Below, piece after piece: positions 5,335 through 9,185 of a stretch of DNA of 9,185 bases. The notes below the pieces were generated by a model. That model was not told the DNA's origin. It did not search any database and worked only from the letters and a program-made list of their open reading frames with translations. The DNA is from Lachnospiraceae bacterium (GTDB lineage: Bacteria > Bacillota > Clostridia > Lachnospirales > Anaerotignaceae), in contig JAQVIB010000074.1 of the NCBI GenBank assembly GCA_028695945.1, positions 1-9,185 on the forward strand, in the 5' to 3' direction. The position numbers were made by a program, and so were the translations under genes. The number at the start of each line of letters is the position of its first letter. The first letter of the stretch is position 1.

Positions 5335-7278
5335 TTATTTTTGTAGCATTTTTTCCATTATAATGTTACTGCGTTCAATAAATTTGGTCATTTGGGCTGG
5401 TTCAAGCTCCTTTTGTCCAATTAATGCAAGGTCATAAAGCTGTGCACAAATAAGGTCGGTATAATCCTTATTGTCTGCAGAATTTTTAAGTTCAATAAGC
5501 TTTTTAACAAGGGTGTTGTTGCGGTTAAGCACAAGGGTATATTCAGGCTTAACGTCACCAAACATTTTTAAAAGCTCTGGCTGACCTTTATAGTTTTCCA
5601 TCATATCAATCATACGGCGTGAATGCTCGCTTAAAAGCATCATGGAAGAAATCGTAGTGGTTTTAAGGCTTTCAGCTTCAACTTTAAGGGTGGTATCGTT
5701 CACCGTTCCACGGAAAAGTGCCTCAAGTTCACTGTTAAGGGTTTCATCCTTTGCAACTTCACTATCCTTAAGTGTTTCAGAAATATCTGCATCTACACGG
5801 GCAAAGGTTGTTTTGTTTGTATGCTTATATTCAAGGAAGGATACAAAGTTTAAATCTATTCTGGAAGAAAGAATAACTGCCTCCATACCTTGTTCCTTTA
5901 GCATATTAACGTACTGAACCTGCTGATTTTCATCGGTGACATAAAAAACTTTGTTCTCGTGTTTTTCCTTGTTCGCTTCAAGGTATTCTTCAAGAGTTTT
6001 GTAGTCATTATTTGTTGTTTTAAAAATAAGTGATGGAGCGACTTTATCATAGAATTTATCGTCTTTCATGCATCCGTATTTTACAAAAATGCTGATGTCA
6101 TTCCAGAACCCTTCATATTGCTCACGTTCATTTTTAAATATACTGTTAAGCTTATCAGCTACCTTTTTAGTAATGTAACTGCTCATTTTTGATACATAGC
6201 CGTCATTTTGCAAAGCACTACGTGACACGTTAAGAGGAAGGTCTGGGCAATCCATAACGCCTTTAAGAAGAAGAAGGTACTCTGGAACAACTTCTTTAAT
6301 ATTGTCTGCAATATAAACTTGGTTAGAGAAAAGTTTGATTTCCCCTTCAAGTGCGTCCATTTCACTTGCAATTCTAGGGAAATACAAAATACCTTTTAAG
6401 TTAAATGGATAATCCATGTTTAAGTGAATCCAGAAAAGCGGGTCACTCATATCTGTAAATACTTCGTGGTAGAACTTTTTGTAATCTTCGTCTGTTAAGT
6501 CCTTTGGTTGCTGCATCCATAGTGGGTTTACCGTATTAATTGCAACAGGTTCTTCAACTTTTTCCTCTTTGTTATCTTCAGTATTTTCCGTAGTATCAGC
6601 ACTTGCGGTTTCAACCTCAGTTGTTTCTTCTTCTGGGTTTTCTTCAATAAAATTAAAATAAATTTCAACAGGCATAAATGCACAGTATTTTCTTAAAGCT
6701 GAATAAATTGTTGCCTGCTCCAAAAATTCTGATCCATCATCGCCAATGTGCAAAATAATGTCGGTACCACGGGTTTCACGTGTGCCGTTATCTAGTTCAT
6801 AATCTATACCGCCATCGCAAATCCATTTTGCCGCAGTTGAACCTTCTTTAAAGGAAAGAGTGTCAATTTCAACACGGTCTGCAACCATAAATGCAGAGTA
6901 AAAGCCAAGACCAAAGTGACCAATAATTTCACCTTTTTCGTCCAACTTATCTTGATATTTTGAAAGAAAATCGCTTGCACCTGAAAAAGCAATTTGATTA
7001 ATATACTGTTTAATTTCTTCGTCTGTCATACCAATGCCGTTATCGGAAATGGTGATGGTTTTTGCTTTTGGGTCTACAGTTACATTAATATTATAGCTTT
7101 CGTCATCGGCAACAGTTGCCTCGCCAATACCTACAAGCTTTTTAAGCTTAGTTACGGCATCACATCCGTTGGACACCAATTCTCTAATGAAAATATCTTT
7201 ATCGGTGTAAAGCCATTTTTTTATAATTGGTAAAAAGTTTTCGCTGTTAATTGATAAATTTCCTTTTTCTTGAGCCAT
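5335..7278 (-). CDS. htpG: Chaperone protein HtpG (Hsp90)
   Basis: Cytosolic ATP-dependent Hsp90 chaperone, 647 residues. The N-terminal GHKL ATPase domain (about 1-210) shows FIRELVSNGCDA with E33 (catalytic) and N37 (metal/ATP), SDNGIGM with D79 (adenine contact), the lid segment NQIAFSG, GHFGLGF (120-126) and RGTDI (170-174). An acidic, low-complexity linker (about 211-245) joins it to the middle domain, which starts at NPLW and contains DPLFWIHLNMDYPFNLKGIL and LPLNVSRS with R353, the ATP-contacting arginine. The C-terminal dimerisation domain contains SRRMIDMM. AGGAGGT (7286-7292) lies 7 bases before the ATG. A CIRCE operator upstream implies control by the HrcA repressor, so induction by heat or misfolded protein is expected. 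The gene ends in its own terminator. The W-L-Y-T-D-K-D form of the N-terminus is the clostridial variant. Confidence 0.97.
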   Translation of the reverse strand: MAQEKGNLSINSENFLPIIKKWLYTDKDIFIRELVSNGCDAVTKLKKLVGIGEATVADDESYNINVTVDPKAKTITISDNGIGMTDEEIKQYINQIAFSGASDFLSKYQDKLDEKGEIIGHFGLGFYSAFMVADRVEIDTLSFKEGSTAAKWICDGGIDYELDNGTRETRGTDIILHIGDDGSEFLEQATIYSALRKYCAFMPVEIYFNFIEENPEEETTEVETASADTTENTEDNKEEKVEEPVAINTVNPLWMQQPKDLTDEDYKKFYHEVFTDMSDPLFWIHLNMDYPFNLKGILYFPRIASEMDALEGEIKLFSNQVYIADNIKEVVPEYLLLLKGVMDCPDLPLNVSRSALQNDGYVSKMSSYITKKVADKLNSIFKNEREQYEGFWNDISIFVKYGCMKDDKFYDKVAPSLIFKTTNNDYKTLEEYLEANKEKHENKVFYVTDENQQVQYVNMLKEQGMEAVILSSRIDLNFVSFLEYKHTNKTTFARVDADISETLKDSEVAKDETLNSELEALFRGTVNDTTLKVEAESLKTTTISSMMLLSEHSRRMIDMMENYKGQPELLKMFGDVKPEYTLVLNRNNTLVKKLIELKNSADNKDYTDLICAQLYDLALIGQKELEPAQMTKFIERSNIIMEKMLQK

Positions 7279-7321
7279 TAAAATTACCTCCTGTTTTGTA
7301 AATAAAATCTCTATGAAATAT

Positions 7322-7349
7322 ATTTTAGCATTGAAAATGGAAATGTCAA
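7322..7349 (-). promoter_or_regulatory. Sigma-A promoter of htpG
   Basis: Read on the minus strand, TTGACA (7349-7344) is a perfect -35 box. TAAAAT (7327-7322) follows after 16 bases as the -10 box. Transcription would start near 7314, giving a leader of roughly 36 bases with AGGAGGT close to the ATG. Confidence 0.75.
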
Positions 7350-7350
7350 G

Positions 7351-7384
7351 AAAAAATTAGCACTCAATCAACATGAGTGCTAAT
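7351..7384 (-). terminator. Possible terminator of the DUF5721-like gene, formed by the CIRCE palindrome
   Basis: On the minus strand the 10-bp stem ATTAGCACTC/GAGTGCTAAT (CIRCE plus one flanking pair, 9-base loop) runs straight into six T's (complement of 7351-7356). It begins 10 bases after the stop codon at 7395. The stem is modest in GC, so efficiency is uncertain, but the geometry is that of an intrinsic terminator. Confidence 0.5.
7357..7383. promoter_or_regulatory. CIRCE element (HrcA operator) of htpG
   Basis: TTAGCACTC, 9 bases, GAGTGCTAA: an exact match to the consensus CIRCE inverted repeat bound by the heat-shock repressor HrcA. It lies 7 bases upstream of the htpG -35 box rather than over the start site. 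It starts 11 bases beyond the stop codon of the DUF5721-like gene. Both flanking genes are on the minus strand, so htpG is the only plausible target here. Confidence 0.95.
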
Positions 7385-7394
7385 AATTATTCGT

Positions 7395-7865
7395 TTATTC
7401 TTCTTCTGCGGCGGAGATGGTTATTTTATTACCTTCAAGAAAATTAATTACCCATTCGTCCCACATAAATTCCACTGTTTTGTTTAGTGTAAAATTTTTT
7501 AAGGACAAACCTGTAATAATGCCAAGGCGGTTATTTTCAAAATTAACATTTATAAAAAGTGCCGAGGCTTCTGGACTAATGGAATGTAAAAGGGTATCAT
7601 CTGCGGAAAAAACTATTTTAATGGATTTTGGAAGTCGATTACCTTTAATAAGTTCAAAAACATGGGGTTTAAGCTCACTCCAAAGACAAAATTTACGTGT
7701 TATTTCTTCTTCTGTTTCAAAAAAATCCTTATTTAGGTTACAGTGTATTTCGAAGGTGGTAAAGGTGGTGATAATAACCTCACGTACTTGAAAACCGTCA
7801 AAGGTGTCCTTTTTTAATAGCAGTGCCATAAATTCTTTCGTATTATTCACGTTGGAAACAAGCAT
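7395..7865 (-). CDS. DUF5721-like conserved protein of unknown function
   Basis: Predicted cytosolic protein of 156 residues without signal peptide or membrane segment. From memory it matches the pattern of the clostridial DUF5721 family: an N-terminal KEFMALLLKKDTFDGF, then ITTFTTFEIHCNLNKDFF, a central LWSELKPHVFELIKGNRLP, IKIVFS, and a C-terminal LSLKNFTLNKTVEFMWDEWV. The function of the family is unknown, and no catalytic motif stands out. Alternating strands and helices suggest a compact alpha/beta fold. The ATG at 7865 is preceded by GAAGAGGT (7873-7880) with a 7-base gap. It is upstream of htpG on the same strand, separated by the CIRCE/terminator palindrome, and divergent from the acyltransferase gene. 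The family name rests on recall, so treat it as probable. Confidence 0.75.
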   Translation of the reverse strand: MLVSNVNNTKEFMALLLKKDTFDGFQVREVIITTFTTFEIHCNLNKDFFETEEEITRKFCLWSELKPHVFELIKGNRLPKSIKIVFSADDTLLHSISPEASALFINVNFENNRLGIITGLSLKNFTLNKTVEFMWDEWVINFLEGNKITISAAEEE

Positions 7866-7896
7866 TTTTTTTACCTCTTCACTAGTAATATTTTTC

Positions 7897-7923
7897 TTAT
7901 AATGGTATTTTACAGGGTTTAAA
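7897..7923 (-). promoter_or_regulatory. Candidate promoter of the DUF5721-like gene
   Basis: On the minus strand, TTTAAA (7923-7918) and TATAAG (7901-7896) or TTATAA (7902-7897) could serve as -35 and -10 boxes with 15-16 bases between. The -35 match is weak. It is the best candidate in the short divergent spacer. Confidence 0.35.
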
Positions 7924-7940
7924 GGTGAATTACAAGTAAG

Positions 7941-7969
7941 TTGACGTGTTTTTCATAATATTATATACT
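7941..7969 (+). promoter_or_regulatory. Sigma-A promoter of the MBOAT gene
   Basis: TTGACG (7941-7946), a 17-base spacer and TATACT (7964-7969) are close to the housekeeping consensus. The predicted start near 7976 leaves a leader of about 47 bases. GATGAGGAAGAG (8007-8018) supplies the ribosome binding site before ATG 8023. Confidence 0.75.
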
Positions 7970-8022
7970 AAATAAGACTAAATTAAAATTTTGCTTTGCC
8001 TGAAAGATGAGGAAGAGATATT

Positions 8023-9185
8023 ATGCTGTTTAATAGCTTTAATTTTTTAATATTTTTCGTTGTGGTGTCGGTGCTTTATTTTGTACTGCCACACAAGGTA
8101 AGATGGGTACTTTTGCTTATTGCAAGCTACATTTTTTACATGGCTTGGCGACCAGAGCTTATTTTGCTTATTGTTTTTTCCACATTTGTAAATTATATAA
8201 TAAGCCTTAAAATATACCAAAGTAACGACCAAAAAGGGCGAAAAAATCTTTTGATTTTAAGCTTGGTTATAAACTTTGGTCTGCTTTTTGTGTTTAAATA
8301 TCTTGTTTTTATAAACAATTCATTTATCAGTCTTTTTCAAAACATAGGGTTAAATTATCCTGTTAGAAAGTTCGATATAATTTTGCCTATGGGTATTTCT
8401 TTTTATACCTTTCAAGCGGCGGCGTATACCATTGATGTATACCGTGGAGAAATTAAACCTGTAAAAAATTATGGCAAGTTTTCACTGTTTATAACATTTT
8501 TCCCTCAGCTTGTGGCAGGACCCATAGAGCGAAGTAAAAATTTATTACCGCAGTTTTATGAAAAGCACCGTTTTGACATAGACAGAGTTATTTTGGGTCT
8601 TAAAATTATGATGTGGGGATTCTTTAAAAAGGTAGTAATTGCGGACAGGCTTTCTGTTGCTGTAAATACTGTATACAATTCTTGCAAGTATTACAGCGGA
8701 CTTACATTTATTTTTGTAACAGTACTTTTTACCTTTCAAATTTACTGCGATTTCAGCGGATATTCAGATATTGCCATTGGATGTTCAAAAGCATTAGGCT
8801 TTGACCTTATGCAGAATTTTGACAGACCATTCCTTTCAAAAAGTGTACGTGAATACTGGCGAAGATGGCACATTTCCCTTTCCAGTTGGTTTATGGATTA
8901 CATTTACATACCTCTTGGAGGAAACAGAAAAGGAAAATTTAATCAATACCGAAATTTGATGGTTACATTTTTAGTAAGCGGATTGTGGCATGGTGCAAAC
9001 TGGACGTTTGTAATTTGGGGTGGATTGCACGGACTTTTTATTGTTTTTGGCAATATTACAGATGGACTTTGCAAGAAAATTAAAACCTTTTTCGGTTGGA
9101 AGAGAAACTTTTTATCTACATGGGTTATTAATTCTATTAGCATTTTAATCACCTTTGGATTGGTGGTCTTTGCCTTTATATTGTT
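8023..9185 (+). CDS. MBOAT family membrane O-acyltransferase (AlgI/DltB/PatA type), 5' part
   Basis: Polytopic membrane enzyme that passes acyl groups, usually acetyl, across the membrane for O-acylation of an extracellular polymer. In AlgI the acceptor is alginate, in PatA peptidoglycan, and in DltB teichoic acid with D-alanine; the acceptor here is unknown. The frame is open from ATG 8023 to the window end, giving 387 residues of a protein usually near 470-500. Visible family features are the N-terminal NSFNFLIFFVVVSVLYF and SYIFYMAWRP; LPMGISFYTFQAAAYTIDVYRG (about 121-142); FFPQLVAGPIER; FQIYCDFSGYSDIAIG; REYWRRWHISLSSW with H283; and SGLWHGANWTFVIWGGLHG with the invariant catalytic H323. 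A SGNH or DHHW-type partner (AlgJ/AlgX-like) is often next to such genes and may lie just beyond the window. It has its own promoter and is divergent from the DUF5721-like gene. Confidence 0.93.
   Translation, partial: MLFNSFNFLIFFVVVSVLYFVLPHKVRWVLLLIASYIFYMAWRPELILLIVFSTFVNYIISLKIYQSNDQKGRKNLLILSLVINFGLLFVFKYLVFINNSFISLFQNIGLNYPVRKFDIILPMGISFYTFQAAAYTIDVYRGEIKPVKNYGKFSLFITFFPQLVAGPIERSKNLLPQFYEKHRFDIDRVILGLKIMMWGFFKKVVIADRLSVAVNTVYNSCKYYSGLTFIFVTVLFTFQIYCDFSGYSDIAIGCSKALGFDLMQNFDRPFLSKSVREYWRRWHISLSSWFMDYIYIPLGGNRKGKFNQYRNLMVTFLVSGLWHGANWTFVIWGGLHGLFIVFGNITDGLCKKIKTFFGWKRNFLSTWVINSISILITFGLVVFAFIL

Noticed and set aside
7417..7791. Plus-strand open frame of 124 codons opposite the DUF5721-like gene
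   Set aside because: The minus-strand frame has the better ribosome binding site and family-like motifs; the plus frame looks like an antisense shadow.
8047..9152. Several minus-strand open frames of 61-69 codons
   Set aside because: They lie antisense to the MBOAT gene, whose plus-strand frame is fully open with clear family motifs.

Overview
The window is AT-rich, with strong AGGAGG-type ribosome binding sites, low-GC codon use, a CIRCE (HrcA) operator, a clostridial-type HtpG and a DUF5721-like protein. Together these point to an anaerobic Firmicute of the class Clostridia. I cannot name the genus. The window looks like ordinary chromosome: I see no transposase, phage gene, CRISPR array, tRNA or rRNA.

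Left part (1-3468, all plus strand): a tight run starts with the 3' end of a PepD-type aminoacyl-histidine dipeptidase. It continues with an AI-2E/PerM-family membrane protein, a ThiF/E1-like tRNA ct6A dehydratase (TcdA) and a small two-helix RseC/MucC-family membrane protein whose start overlaps the end of tcdA. About 100 bases further on is a small cysteine-rich C_GCAxxG_C_C-type protein. The first four genes look like one operon; the fifth may be read separately.

Middle (3469-3829): a gene-free convergent junction packed with palindromes. It holds a tandem 23-bp repeat pair, at least six hairpins and one strong bidirectional terminator-like structure.

Right-centre (3830-7865, all minus strand): the order of transcription is a DUF5721-like gene (7865-7395), then htpG (7278-5335), then an unrecognised 466-residue protein with a cysteine-containing, beta-rich N-terminal part and a long C-terminal coiled coil (5230-3830). 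A perfect CIRCE operator sits between the first two genes. The same palindrome, followed by six T's on the minus strand, can also act as the terminator of the DUF5721-like gene. A clear terminator follows htpG.

Right end (8023-9185, plus strand): transcribed divergently from the DUF5721-like gene and from a near-consensus promoter, an MBOAT-family (AlgI/DltB-type) membrane O-acyltransferase begins and runs off the window.

I found no obvious undescribed multi-gene system. The items most worth a second look are the CIRCE/terminator double use, the palindrome-packed junction, the unknown coiled-coil protein beside htpG, and the cysteine-rich cluster of TcdA, RseC and the C_GCAxxG protein.
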